Positions 12,501 to 29,507 of a DNA stretch of 64,000 bases are shown here, one piece after another. Under the pieces are notes generated by a model. That model worked only from the letters and a program-made list of their open reading frames with translations, made no database searches and was not told where the DNA came from. This stretch comes from Paracyclopina nana (lineage: Eukaryota; Arthropoda; Copepoda; Cyclopoida; Cyclopettidae). The stretch spans positions 3,353,001 through 3,417,000 of the forward strand of contig JAGUCH010000008.1 of assembly GCA_019096065.1 (NCBI GenBank), in the 5' to 3' direction. The translations under genes were made by a program, and so were the position numbers. Position 1 is the stretch's first letter, and each line of letters begins with the position of its first letter.

Positions 12501-15500
12501 CATAGATGAAAAGAGCTTTTACACATAATTCCATGATTGAGTGTGCAGGTCTACAGGAAAAAAAACATGGACGACCTTTCATGTTCTGCTCAAGATGCCA
12601 AGAAAAAAATTGACCCAGATGAATTGTGAAAACCCACAATTGGACACTTTTGTTTTTGGCTAAGTAAAAAGCATCATCTTGTTAAAAGAAAACGCCCTGT
12701 GGGTGAAGCATTGCAATCAATTTATGGCTTCAATGCTCCGATTTCTTATCTGCTCCAAAATCCATCTTGCTACCGTAGTAGCATTTTATGATGGACAACC
12801 GTTATCAGAAATTGTTTTTTTTTTTTTTGCTCTTGATAAGTGCACACAACAAAAGTAGTCTTCATGCAAGCCACATGATTAATGGCTATGTGCAGATAGA
12901 GCAACTTGCAAACGGATTGCAAAAGGCGATGAAAAATCGTGTGTGGTCTGTTGCTGAAAATGACCGAAAGGTTTACTTACTTGCAGTGACGTGAGGTTAT
13001 AGAAAGTGGTGCGCCTCTTCGTTTTTGATAAATCAATCAGGCCTGTCACAATTGAAATGATAATTATAACTGCGTCAAGAGATGAGTTACACACGTACAT
13101 ACTGCACTAATTATTTACGGCCAAATAGAGTTCAGGCACGCAATGAAAAAAAAAATTGGGAAATAGCAGGAAAACGTAAACAACAACAGCGCTGGTTGAA
13201 AAAAGCACAAACATGACATTTGAGCTAGGTAAACTGATACGTGTCAACGACTCTCTTTTTTTCAGGTCACACGCATTTATTTATGCATTTATTTATGCAC
13301 AGTGGACTTGAAGCTGCGATATTTTAGCGGAAATCGTGCGAAATGTCCAAGTTATGAAAGAGAGAGCTTCATAGGAGATCGATGCATTTATTTTTCCTAT
13401 ACTTGTTAGGCCAATGTGGACGTGCTTCGCAGTAAGCTGAGTCGTCTGGTCATAAATCCAAATGTTGAGCCCCCACAACAAAACAGAACAACAAGGGCAG
13501 AAAAAACTTGGAGGTTCTTCCCAATAGATTTAAGTGGCAATATATTAGGCTAAAAGATCAGTGGATTGACACAGTGATTGAACACACTTATTTTGTTGTC
13601 CATATGTCTTGGCTCATTCAAACTGAGCTGTGTAGAAAAAAGGAGGAATTTGTCAAGCTCCCCACAAAAAACTGGCTGGCCTGGGCTGAAATTTGAGTAA
13701 ATATTGTCTATAAAGCGTCATGCCTTCAACATGTCAAAAAACGAGCTGCAGCATCATCACCATATTTTTTGTGGGCTCGCGCACAAAATTCAGTCGGAGA
13801 AGGTGAATTTTTTGAGCTTCCTGCTCATCACCACGAGCTGCTGCTGTTAATACTGACTCATCAAAAATAACAATCTATTTTTGACAGGAAGATTGCATCT
13901 CTTATGGAGATTTGTGTGGCTTGTGTCATCACCTCCTCGGACATTGAAAATCAGTGGAACGTGGAGATTTTGGCTCATTTCGTTTTCACATTTCCTACCA
14001 AGATAGATATGCATATATCATCTCACAAGGAGATTTTTCCATCATTCAAGTAGGAAAGCTGCTTTTGGCACAAGCCGAGCTTCTAATTATTGGCATATCT
14101 TCCATTGAATCCCAATTAGACAATATGATTCCTACAAGTGCAAACACTTCAGTTAAAGGTAGTTATTTTTTAGAACGCTTTTAAGGTTTCCCCATATCAT
14201 GATGCTTGATAAGGCCTAAAAATGTGTGAAGCTCTCTGGGCATTATTCAATTGGCCGTGAGTGCATCCGATTATGTCGTGATATCGTGAATTAATGAGAC
14301 ACACAATGTTCGACGCGAGCAAGATGCTGCTCGCATTTCTGTAAAAATGGTATGTATACCATAGGCTATGAATAGATATCTTCCACACATTGTTTGCATT
14401 GTTCGTATGCAATGAATATAGCAAAATTGCGGACTATTTGGCTGTGCCCATCTGTCTCACTGAATGATTTATGGCACGCCTTTATTGCATTAATTCAATT
14501 ATACGCGGTTAATTTTTCTTTCTCCTCCACGATTACTAAACTCTTTTTGTGTGTGCCAAATTATGGCTTTTGGGAAAATTGCAAAATGCAATCGGGAGGC
14601 AAACCTTTTCAATTGATCGTCTCTTTGACCCAAAGTGCAAGAATGCTAGGAATCATGGTGATTACAGGCAAGAAAGTTGGTTAGTTCGTGGGAGGAGAGC
14701 GCGGGTATATTGGTAATTAGTGAATTTTCTCCTTTGTTAAATGGCGCCTCTTTATCTTGGTGGATTGATGGTCCGGAAAAGTAGTTAGGATAAATTGCAA
14801 GGCGTGAGAGACAATTGGATTAGGCTCACGTTCCAAAGGAAGAAGCCATCAAAAGTTGGAAAAAGTAAAAAAAGAGCACGTTAAAATAGTGAACTGAAAA
14901 TTGTCCCCCGCAAAGCCAAGGGATTATCTAAATAACTCTGCAGCTATTAGCAGTCCTGCCCTCGACTCTTCATCAAAATTATGAGAAGAGGGGAATTTAA
15001 AAAATATTCCCAAGCAGCTTTAAGCAACCGGAAATCTCGATCACCACTTCGTAAAAATTATATAGTAACCATTCATTAAAATCAAACGCCTTTAAACAAA
15101 GCAATGTGGATTGATGCGGTTAGCCCCATTAAGCTTCGTAGAAACCAGCTAAAAAAGCAGCACAGGAAATCACAAATTTTACACCATATCCACCTCGATC
15201 GCGGGATGCTCAACGATGCGTTGAAAACGCCGAAAATTCTCTCGTTTTCTTCGCTTATTTTTTTTAGTTGCGCCTACGGCTACGTAACTTGATAATTAAT
15301 TTTTGGAACTCCCAAAGAAGCAAACACAATATCCACCGGCCTCTCATCACGGCATAAATTGACTTGTGTGATATTTTCGGCTCATTTACAGCAAACTTCT
15401 CACATTATGTACTATATATATATTGGTGCTGTCGATCATGCCATCAACATTTTCAAATTGAGGGTGCCCATTACTGTCATGGAATTTCCCACTTTTCAAA

Positions 15501-17242
15501 AATGCTCGCCAGTTTTTACTGGGGTCTACTTTTACTATAGCACAAATAATCAAGTTTGAGTGCTAGAGCACACTGTCGCGTTGGGCTGAAAAAAAGGCTC
15601 TCGCGTTGTAAAAGGGGTATGTGGGCGGTAGATCCCACAGTGGTCATATGATATGGTGGCTCACGCATTTTTCATTCAAATGCTAATCCCTCATCGTGGC
15701 ATTGTCACTCATCCCAATATTGAGCCAGTATTGAAAAGTTTTCACTCGCCCTTTACAGCACTATGGATGATCTGAAAAACGGCTGTATTTAATCAAATAA
15801 TGCAGTTCCAGGGGGATTTCCACTAAGTAAGTATACTACACTTTGCATGCTAGCCTAGAGTTGCTCCTTTGTGGGTGGTATTTGCAGCAACTCGAGATCG
15901 AATGAAAACCACAGCGTGGCTTCCCAGCAAAAAATGCAAGGCTGCCAAGAAATTTTACTATAAGTGCTTTACAACTTGATTATTTGTCAAGAAAGGAAGC
16001 AATTGTTGCCATAGAATTTTGGTGCCAGTGTGTGCTGTTGTGCTAAGGGCCACAGTATCACTGGCTAATTAAGAAAGTGACCTTCATTCATACTACAGTA
16101 CAGTGAAGTAGGCCAGAAACAGGGCTGCATGCAGCTGCAATTTGCTTAAGTGCTCGCATTTTTGCATGGGATGCATTAATCCCAGATGTTGCTATAGCAT
16201 AATTAATTTCATCTCAGTAATCTGCCCCTGTGCCTCAAAATTAGCCCTTTTACCCAAACTAATGTAAAATGGCAGTAAGAGACTGTAATCTGAAGCATTG
16301 CCCTCAGGATCACCCAACCTACTTTCTTGAGAATTCAACACAAAAGAAACCTTTTATCTTATTAGAGGGAAATGAGAAAATAACCTCATTTTGAAATGGC
16401 TTTCCACATTTGAATTGCGCCGTGGTTGTAATAAAGCCAAGCTAGTGGGGTGAGGAACGCGGATGGCTTCTATGAGGGTGAAAGCCCTTTATTGATGCAC
16501 AAGGTGTTGTCCTGAGTCCCTGGAAGAATGACCAGGAAAGGCGAATTCAACAGTTATGCCAGCCCTCTCGCGAGACACCCCTTTTATGTAGCTGATATTA
16601 CTCCAATTTGGAGGAGCTCATGCATAAAGAGGCTCCAATTTGTTTGGATCAACTTTGTGCCGCAGTGTCATGAGCAGCTAACTTCCACACACTAGCACAC
16701 TGCCACAAATCCTTTATTAACTTTGTGGCGGGACACTTCCACGATGCAATTTGCATTAAAATTAATTGCCTGCCACGGCAGAAGCTAAGGAAAAAGCATA
16801 AAATATATATATTTCTATCTAAATTCATTGTCATTGTGCAGGCAGGCACAAAACACGTCACATTATGCATTTGAGCGTGAACTGGATATTTAACCCTAGC
16901 TAATGGGCATTAATTGTTAGCTTGTCTCCGCCAAACGGGAAATGGATGTCAGATCGGTTTTTTGTCACCTGCAGCTAGCGCTGTATTTTTTATCCCAAAG
17001 CACCAATTCCCCTTTCCTAACACAGCCAGAAGCTCGAAACAAATATTGGAAAATTGCATGGTATTAGCCGTTAAAGACTCAGTCATTTACGGATCGATAG
17101 TGAGTGGTGCTGAAAGTCAAACAGCTTTTTCGGTTCCACGGAAATTTATGCCCCCCTATAGCTCATTATTCTTTAGGGAAACGAGACCAATTATTAGGCA
17201 AATTACCCATGCGCAGATCAGCTTAAAGTCGTTGTTCCTCTT
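9565..17242. other. Intergenic region with 3' UTR of the klg-like gene; no further gene supported
   Basis: About 7.7 kb separates the klg-like stop codon from the poly(A) signal of the convergent formaldehyde-pathway gene. Open frames here are short, low in complexity, and lack splice-linked partners or recognisable domains. Short CT and AT runs occur (for example 10439-10455). I see no rRNA, tRNA or transposase. Regulatory elements may be present but cannot be identified by reading alone. Confidence 0.5.
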
Positions 17243-17247
17243 TTTAT

Positions 17248-17248
<1 letters not shown>
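17243..17248 (-). terminator. Poly(A) signal AATAAA of the ADH-FGH fusion gene
   Basis: The minus strand reads TGAATAAA at the end of the coding sequence, so the canonical AATAAA hexamer overlaps the stop codon by one base. The 3' UTR is therefore likely very short. Confidence 0.65.
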
Positions 17249-19729
<2,481 letters not shown>

Positions 19730-22700
19730 AATACCACACTGGCCCGAGATATTATGCAACTGTACTGGCCAGCCAAAGATACACAGCTCTTTGCTGGCGA
19801 TAGCTGAGTCAATAAAAGCTGGCTTCAGATAAAAATATTATCTTGGGTCAAATAGTTGAGCAGTTTCACTGGGAGGGTCAACAAACAAGAAAAACTTGAA
19901 TTCAGCCATGTTGCTGAGTAAACACGCGTCTCCTTTTTTTCGAATCAATATTTCAACTCGAGAACCTGACAGGCTCATCCGGATTATTGCATGCTGCATG
20001 AATGCTCTGCGTTATTTAGAGAGATCATTTTCCCAAGCCAATGGTATATACATGCAGGTCCATTCATCTATTACCCTTTGGTGGAAAACAGGGGAATGCT
20101 AGGGATGAACTCGCCATCCCCTTTTTCACCTCCATTACAATGAATGCATGCTTCCTTTTTCAGCCACGTGGCTTTTCAGGTTAAATCGACATTTACTTTT
20201 TGTTGACCCTACGCACATTCGTATTTCTGGCTTACGTTAGATAGAAGCTGAAGCCATTATTATTATTTTTATCGCGAGCCAACAGACTTCACCTGCTTTG
20301 AAATGCATTAGTGTGCTCCTCTAGAGTGAATCTAGGAAAATCCTTTATGCAACAATGGACGAAAAAGCTGCTTTTTCACAATTTCAATGCCGCCTTTTGA
20401 CGCACGTACGGCGTCTCAAAAGGAAGTTTTGCTATATTAAATGGCCTCTAAATTAAATGGCGCGACTTTCTTCCTGCCAAATATTTCAAATATGGCACAA
20501 TATTTCTTGTTCAAGGCTAGAGGCTGTTGTGGCTTTCATCGCCAGCTCTTCTTCCATCGATCAGGATTTTATCAGCCAATCTCAAATACATGACCTGGAA
20601 AAAGATTCCACATTCTCTTTTGAGGTTAACAGGAGAAAGATGCTGTACTAAAACCCTACTGAACACACTGACGAAGCTTTCAATAAAATGAACACCTTGT
20701 CTGACCTAGATTTTCCCATGAAAACTTTTTATCTTTTGCCACTTTTTTCAGCAAAAAAATGACTTCATGTAACGTTCTTGCAAGGCTTTTGGCCAATCTT
20801 AAAAGTCGACTCTATCAAGGGAAAACTTATAGTGTGCTTCAGAATATATTGGAAACTTCCTTCGTGTCGTTATTGGGTGGAACGAACTCATCCGAGGCAA
20901 ATCCTGTAGGTTATATACGCAGCATTTACCTTAAAGCTTTTTATAGTATTTATGGCTGGCTAGTGGCACTCTACAAGCTTCAACGGAAGCCTCTGGAGCT
21001 CCTGTTGGCCTCACTGGTTGAGTGAGTACATTTCCCTGTAAAACCCATCTTTCTTCTAAGGCCACACAACAATCTAGCTTTTGTAGGTCAGCGCAAAGAG
21101 TGGCTTGCTATTTGGAAAGGTTCTCCAAAGCAATGTCTCTGCAACTATGCTGTGATGATGAGAGATGCAGCCAATATAACCTTTCTGACCAGTCAACCCA
21201 AAAACTATTTTTCTTCTTCTGCCAAATGATGGCACCCTTGGCAAAATGGGGAAATCGCATTTGCGGTGATCCATCAAGGAATTCTCTGCATGGTTTTGAT
21301 TTGCTTCCGCAAAAAGCTGATGGGCTGCTTTTGTATTCATGAGAGATAAACTGAATTAGGGGAACTTGACAAAGTATTAGTAGCACAATGATTGATGGGA
21401 TTAATCTTGGATTTGACTTTCATCGCCAGAGCTGAGCACAGTGCTCTCAATGTGGATGCAAAAACTGATCAAGTGTGCGTGCAACGAGCAGATGGGGTCT
21501 TTATCTATGCCGACCAACCAACCAAAGATAAGCATCTGTCTCATTTGAGATTAATTTGGCCAAAAAGCCATACAGAACTCGTCATGCAGAAGTGTCAACG
21601 TATCCAATTTGTTCAATGAAATCCAGAAGAGGAGCATTCGAACTGGCTTTCCCATGATGTCATTAGTCATATGTAGAAAAAGTGCTGACACATTTACGAG
21701 ATTAATTGATGCGCAGCAAAAAAAACCTCAAAAGAGTAGCAATTCTCCACTTTTTAGCAAGGGCATTATTTTCTTGCATAATTTCTGGCCAAGGCCTACT
21801 ACTATCTTCCATTTATGAGATATCCAGTATAGAAAGATTCTCATAATTCCCACAGGGATTGGCAATAACAGTTCCTTATAGATATACTTGGCCTAGATGC
21901 AAATGTGAGCCTGATGCACTTGCACTATACTATCATCATCATTATTATCCTTCACATAGTCGCTACATGAAGAGGACATTTTTGTCACAAGGAATCCAGT
22001 GAATGAGAGATGATTTTGCTTCGCAAATCCCACAAGCTCGGGCTGTTGCAGCAGTAGGGGGTACATTTTTTTCTGCAGAGCTAGACATTTATTGAGATAT
22101 GGCATTGGCTGCTACAGTTTAGCATAATGGAGCTTCACCTCCGTGAAGACATCACTTCATCACCAGGCGTAATATAAATGTCGTGGAATTTCACTACCCT
22201 CGTTAGTCAAAACCAAAGCTACTGTCAAGGGGCTTTTTCTGCTGGAATGCACCGCGGAACAAAGTTAAGTTTTAATAAAAGCTTTTTGGTTGAAAAGTTG
22301 GTAACAATGTGCTGCGGAAGCAGGCTAGACGGGGTGGCTACATCTAGGGCAGAAAATCAGTACAACAAGGGCTTTCACCTTTTTATTAGCGCAAGCAGCC
22401 GCAGACTTTTTGTTGGTTAAAGGCACTTTCAATGGAACTTTCACCCGTAATGGACACAGGAGATCAAAAGACCTGTTTTTGCACCCTACAAGATGATGCC
22501 ATAAAAAGGCTGCTCACTATACCAGTTTCTAACCTGATGTGGAAAAAACAGAGTCTCATTTTTTATGAAAGCTCTCCGCATGGTTTTTGTTGCACCCCAT
22601 TTCTTCTTCAACTATGCTAGAGCATAAAACAACTTTGGCTACCAATTTTTGATCAAAAAATCTTTGAAGTTGCAAACATATCAAAGTTTTTTAATGGAAA

Positions 22701-25700
22701 ACTTTTCCCGCCATTTTCGACTTCTAAGGAGCGTTGGCTTTCTTTTTTAGGGAATCAAGGATCTAATTACTGCCATTGAAGCCTATCAAGGGAGTCCTAA
22801 AACAAAAGTATACATTTTACCATCTTCCCTTCGTTTTCCCTTTCCCCCAAAAGTGCAGCTCCAGCACAAAGCTTTTAACAAGGGTCCTTTTTAGGACCAA
22901 TACCGAGTGCTTTCACCCCTAAAAGGTGCCATGACTGAGACAGATTTGCCAATTCGAAAACTTTGTGCCGCGATGCCATACATCTAGAGAAACTTGGACA
23001 TTCCTCGGTAGCATCTCAATTTCTGTGTTGCTATAGTTCGTCTCTTTCCCAGCTGCTTTCCCGTATAAAGCATCCCCTTGCAATATGCTATTGGGTTGCC
23101 ACCAAAGCCCCTTCTCTACCACAGTGGGGAAAGCAAAAAATGCTACAAAGCACGTAGTTCGCATAGTCAGCTTTAACTGAGCTCTTTTGCATGGGATGGT
23201 CAAATAAAAGTTGGTATTTGAATTTCTACTGTAGATAACGGGGAGCTTTACTTTGGAGTGCGTAACGTTATTTTCAATACCAATTATTTTGATATTTTGA
23301 GGATTTGAGGGTCCATATTGCTTAACAAGAGGACAATGCGGAAATGGAAAAGTTTAATTTTGGACATCGCTTGAGGAAAATTGCTGCTATTTCATTAGGA
23401 TGAGGGAAGATCATTTTCATCGTTGGCTTTTGGCACAAACTTGTCTCTATCAATATATGAATAATTCGATAAGGTGCCACTTCTGCTAGCATGCATTATA
23501 TGCAAATTGTTTCCATTCAACCTAGTGACATCATTTCGCTCCTTTGCACACATATGTGCTCGCATCTTAAGGAGTTGTGAACTCTTTTGGATATACTACA
23601 GTTTTAGCTTTCTTGGTGCGTTGCAGGTGCTGCGGTGGCAATATTGCTTTTTCGTTTTTTGCCAAGAGTCTCAAACTTTGACAAGGCGAGAAAAGTTTAG
23701 GCCCAGCCAAATATACTTCTATGTAGTATAGGGTTTCATTTTTATTGCCACCACAAAAGGAGCCTGCTGACAAGAAGGCCACAAAAGAAAACTTCCGCCA
23801 TATTTGCTCGTGGAGTTTAAGGCAATTTTTTTTCTAAAGCTTTCTCTTATCCAAAAGCTGCAGACTTTCCTGGAGCCTAATAGTATAAGTGAACTCAATA
23901 AGGCATAAACAGTATCAACGACGTTTATATGCTACTATTGATTGATCTGCAATCAAAGCCAATCTCGCACAAAAAGAAAGGGGTTGCTGTTCTCCAGCAT
24001 GAGAAGTAACCTCGATAAGTCATATCCGAGAGGAATAGGAAATGCAATTTTCCCCCTGCTACTTACAACCAGAAATAGGTATAACGTATGTGATCTTGCT
24101 GCATGCCTGGGGAATACGGATTCTTACAGTTGCAAACGTAAACAAAACTTGACCCTAATTAACAAGGAAGAAAGTTGCGATTACCGAATAAGAGAAAGCC
24201 CTTCAATGGATGCGAAGGAGGACTTTTTAAGTTGTAGCTTTTGAAGTTTATTTTAGCCCTCAGCATAGCAGAAATGATACTATTTCTACTCTGAAGAATT
24301 TTTGAGGCTGAGCAAATAGAAAACTTTCTTGGTTGGTTTCTCGCTCACAACCCCTCAAAACCTCCTTTTTCAGTCGCAAACTTCGTCATCGTCCTCTTCA
24401 TTGTTTTTCAAGTTTTATGAGATCCCTCCTTCATCTTCTACTAGCAGACCAATTCAATATTGAAGCCGTCGTCGTTATCAAAAAATTGCCTTTCCAAACG
24501 AGGGGGAAACGTTGTCGTTTTCCTTTCACCGGAAACAGCAAGACAAAACGGTGGAAAACGTAAGTGCGCAATATGAAATCGTGAGAGCTTTTTTTACAAA
24601 TTAGCTCTTTCGGTGAAAAAACGATCTGGAAGATTTGGATCAGACCAACTTTTTGTCCTCAAAAGTCAATGGGAACGTCGATATGTGTCCTTGTTCTACT
24701 TTTATGGTTAATCTAGTTAGCTGCTTTATACCAGAAACGCTTCTGCTGCACAAGTAATATAGCAATTATTGCTACCACGCTATATAAGCATACAATTGTC
24801 TTGTGGAAGCAGTTAGCATTGCAACAGTTCACCAAGGACATGCGAAAGTGGTGTAACCAGAAACACGAGAGCATTTAAAGTGTATTGTGCTGCTTGGCAA
24901 ACTGATAAAGCCGAGTAATTGCTTTCTAATGTAGTTAAGTCCATGTGTAATCTCCCCTTTTCAAAGTTGGGTCAAGGGTCAATTTTCAGAGAAAGGAGAA
25001 AGCAATTCCGCTAAATCCTTCTGATCTGCGAGTCTATTTTTTTGCCCTGTTGTTGATAGCAAAAGACAATTTAGTGACAAAGTCCCCATTATTTTTGTCG
25101 TTCTCTCGTTTTTTGTCAATTCCCTCCTGGAAGATAACAATCTTGCTTTTGGGATGGGGAAAGAGTGAGTTTTTTCACAGACTGTGAGCACGGGATTTTC
25201 ACAGCCTAGTTGATCTTCTCCACTATCTCAGAGGGTTAATGAGCTGAATCATTTTCAGCGAACTACTACAGTAAAAGTATAAAAGGGGTGAGCACACTTT
25301 TCGACGTGTGAAGAAGGCTGGCTTATCTGATTCATCAGTCACACTGCTTTGCCAAAAGATTACATTCTTGCTAAAAGGTCAATTAGGTGCAGTTTAAATC
25401 AGCCATGAGTAGCATATATAAATGTCATTTTCAGCCCTTTTTTAACAAGTAGACTCTTTCAAAATGAGATGACAAGTGAAGATGAATAGTTGGAGGGAAG
25501 ACCCCTGAGAAACAGCAGTTCTTCATGGACATTTGCTTTTTATTGTAGCTTGCACCCATAGCTTAGTGTCTAGACAGCATTTATCCCTGAAAAAAGGAAG
25601 ATGGCAACTTCTGATATATTGCAAAAGTCTCCAGAGAATCTCCACAGGAAAAAGATTGTGGTCATTTTCACCCCTCTCTCTCTATTTCCTAATGATATGT

Positions 25701-28700
25701 TCTACTATGTATGCCAAGCTTGGTGAAAATTCACAATGAGGCCAAACTAGCTACATAATCACTCAAAGTCAAAGTTTTAATGAAGATCTTGGCAATTCCA
25801 ACTTTAATTGATGTATATCGCGAGCTAATTCACTGCACTTTGAAGCACCGCGTTATCCCTCTGTGTTGGGAGTGTGACACCGAATATGGAAGCAACTACT
25901 GAGAGATAGCTGAATTGCTGAACCTTCCTTCTTTTCCAAAAGTGAGACAGCGTGAAATTGGATTCGAACAAGCTGCAGCAGGGTGGAGTAAAAGATGTCA
26001 CTGCTATAGAGGATGGGTAAAGCAGTAAAAAAATGCGCTTCACGATCCCCGTTGATTTGTCTCGCTGTTTTGTTTCAGAATTAAAACGCTTTTACCATAC
26101 TGCTCCGCAACGCCCAGTGTTGTGACAAAAGATAGCAGCAGAATTGACAGATGCGCCAAAATCGATACTCAAGAAATACTACATAACTGTACAGAGAGCA
26201 TAATGAGCTTTGGCCAAGCTGATTTAGCCAAGCATAAAGCGCCCCAAAATTGGGGCAAAATCATGCTATATAACGTAGCTATTGGTATATTGCGATATTT
26301 GACCGATTAGTGCTCGTTTCCGGTTTGCTACATATCTTAAGTGCATAACAAGGCTTTTCTTCCCTGCTCTAATTCCCGCCAGGCTTATAATAAAGTATAT
26401 GCCATAGAGTGTGCGAATAATGCAACTGTACTCTAATGAGATTGCATGACCCAGAGATGAATTAACCAATTTACTCAGCCAACTGGACCGACTCGCCGCT
26501 AATGGCAAAGCTGCATTGCATTGCAGCCCCAGACCGAAGGCTTGACAAATTAAACCGAAGCCATGCATAGAGTACAACTGCACTCAAAAATGCATGTGTG
26601 CTTGGATGTCAACATCATTTACTCTTTAATAATCCCCATTCAATGTAAATATACTGGCATTGATGGGAAACGGCGGCCATGATCATTAGGGGGCAGTTTT
26701 TGATAAGAAGGCAGTAACTACAACTATAAATGTGGGCTGTGTGGCTGGCAATATATAAGTGATCATCATTTCCTCATACTGTAGTATTTGTGGACACAAC
26801 AAGACAGATGAATGCTTTGGCGGAATTGAGCAGGCATCCACACCATGATTGAGAAACTCGCGGCTTCATGCATCATTGGCCAAATAACCCCACCAACTTG
26901 TTTTTCTATCAAAAAACAGCTACTACTACGTTTTTAATAGAGTTAGGCTACATATCACATTAGTGATCTGCTCCAAATGAGCCATGAACAAAAATACGGA
27001 AAAATGAGGGTTTTTTCCCGAGAAATAAATAATTCTTAGGCAGAGCATGAATCTGACAGAATAGCCATATTTAAGCGGTTATACGCGTGTACTAATATGG
27101 AAAGTTATATTTAGTGACCCACCCTTTTTAGCGTTATGCGTATCCCAGACGCGGTTGACAGTTGAAGGATGAAAAGTGAGTGCATAATGCAGGGTTTTTA
27201 CAAGATTACGAAGATGACGAATCCGGATCATATTTCAGTTCCCAATGCATACATAAAAAAGCTTTTGCAGAAGCCGGATCGAAAGAATGAACAAACCTCG
27301 AGGGCTCAGATCATGCAATTTTCATCAGATCCAAATTGCTGTAAAGAATGAACTGCATTGCAGTGATATGCTTCGTATTTTTTTTGTGTGGGTATTTTTC
27401 CCCAAGTTGGCTAATTTTTTGTTGTGCAGATGAACGCGGCAATTGGGAGATCCAGTGAGTCATCTTTTTTACCAGGGAGGAAAACGTACGTACGTTTTCT
27501 ACATAGGAAAGGGTATGTCAATCTAGCATGGCATTAGGAATGTTTGGGTACAACAACTTTTCGTGTCAAACCGCTATTACCATTTTGCGTATCCACGCAC
27601 ACCCTCATATAAGTGTAGTATATACGTATTATGCAGATATGCAATTGTATTTTTTCTGTGTGTCCCAACTACTAATGCAATAATGCAGTCATTCAACTAA
27701 ATGTGTTGAGCTAGTAAAAGCAGTTAAATTATGCAAAGTCCTTGTCAAATAGACTGCATCATCATCAAAAGAACTGGAAGTAAACACAGCAATGAGCCAT
27801 GAAAACTTCCATTTTTCCAACCCTTTTTCTCTATGAAAAATTGTGCCAATATGGCATAAACAGTCAGAAATGATGAATAAAAAAAAGATCAGCATCAAGA
27901 TAGTTTCAAAAATGGCATTAAGGAAGCCGTAAAAGTTAGAGCCAAATATTTTCGTTTCCGAATCTCTCTCAAAGTGTCGTTTAAACGAGAAAACAAAAGC
28001 TGTTTGGAAGCAGCAAGCCAAGTAGGGGCTTTCATACAATTTCCGACACATGGGGACTGGCTGCTGGTGTATTCGAAAAAAATCGACAAGATTGAGATAA
28101 ATCCAATTTCCGTGAAAGCAGTAATTTCGGACCCTAGACTGGGCCATAAATTACCGAAAACATGCATCTGCCACGCGATTGCATTGTCATTGAGACCGAA
28201 ATTATGAAGCTGCAGCTATTGGGTGTACTAAGTGCAGCACACTCATTGTTACACACGAGTTTCTTTGCAGACTTTCCTAGTGTGAATGATTGTAAGCTAG
28301 GGGTGCGGTAAAAAATGGGTGTAGTAGTGTACATATCACTTTCATTATAGGGCAATTGTCCAAAACCAACACATTTTTTTCGCTTACGCCAACGGCGACC
28401 ACTTTTGTCATGTTAATCATACCAATTAGAGATTATTCCCCGTGAAAATAGACTTCATGATAATTTATGGCCAAGAGTGGAGTGAAAAGGTTAATACACT
28501 CAAGTTGATTTGGAGCACAGACTGAAAAACTCACATCCATTCTGTAAAATGATCTTTGAAATGTCCTCAAAATAAAGTTCATCAAGGAAATGGAAAAAAA
28601 ATCCCTGTATCTGAACTGACAGCATTTGCTACTGCACCGCTTACAAGAATGATCAAATCAGCTTTCTTTGAGGAAAAACTTGCAAAATGTGCAAAAATTA

Positions 28701-29507
28701 CGACTTTGGGACATTCGGTCATTTGGATCCCTCGTGGAAATGACATAGACACATGTGTTGCAAGAAGAAAGTTTCTTTTGTGACTCCTGGTCATCAATTT
28801 AGGGTGGGTAAACTTTGATTTTCCCCTTGATTTTCGAGCATTGATGCTGAATAGGAGCAATCAAAGACAGCTTGATTGCTTTCGACTTACCACTATCCGA
28901 GAAAGTGTATTAATTTAGGATGCAATAAATGAAAGAGAGAAAAGACTGGATCTTTATAGGTGTTAAACAGACGTTTTCTTCAGCTGCTTGGGCCGGGGTT
29001 TTAAGGGGAGCTCTTGACCCACTGTGAAAGATGGCCAAAACTACTAATTTGAAGTCTAGACACTTGTGTTGCGGAAAAAAAGCCAAGAAAACCAGGATCA
29101 ACTTGGTTTTCTTGGGTTCGTTTGCGAAAAATGCTTGGCTGAGCTTTTGACTTCTTCCCATGAGAGGAAAAATAGTACTATGAGGGAGATCTGGCATTCT
29201 ATGTGACTGGAATAAATAGATATATGGTACTGGAAAGACAAAAATCCATCTCTTGAAACAAAACTATATCCACCCACAGTGGGGGTGAATGAGCAAAAAA
29301 GTGGTATTTAGGTCAGAGTTACTAGACTGGATAAAGCCCATTCTGCTATTTATTTCAATGTTAGTGGCAAAAAATGGCAGATGGCTGACCTTATTCTTCA
29401 CGAGGAAGGAAGCCTCGTACCCAAAAGCTCATCGAAGGTTGACCCTGTCTTCACTGCTTCTGGTGCATAAAATGTTCTACTTTGCTTTCTAATATTTCTC
29501 ACAGCTT
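19730..29507. other. Intergenic region, 9.8 kb, no gene supported
   Basis: This lies between the 5' end of the fusion gene and the stop codon of COX20 (both on the minus strand). The promoter of the fusion gene should lie just right of 19730, but I see no clear TATA box. All open frames are short, without domains, codon bias or splice partners. The sequence is AT-rich with many short homopurine and polyT runs. I see no RNA gene or transposase. Confidence 0.5.
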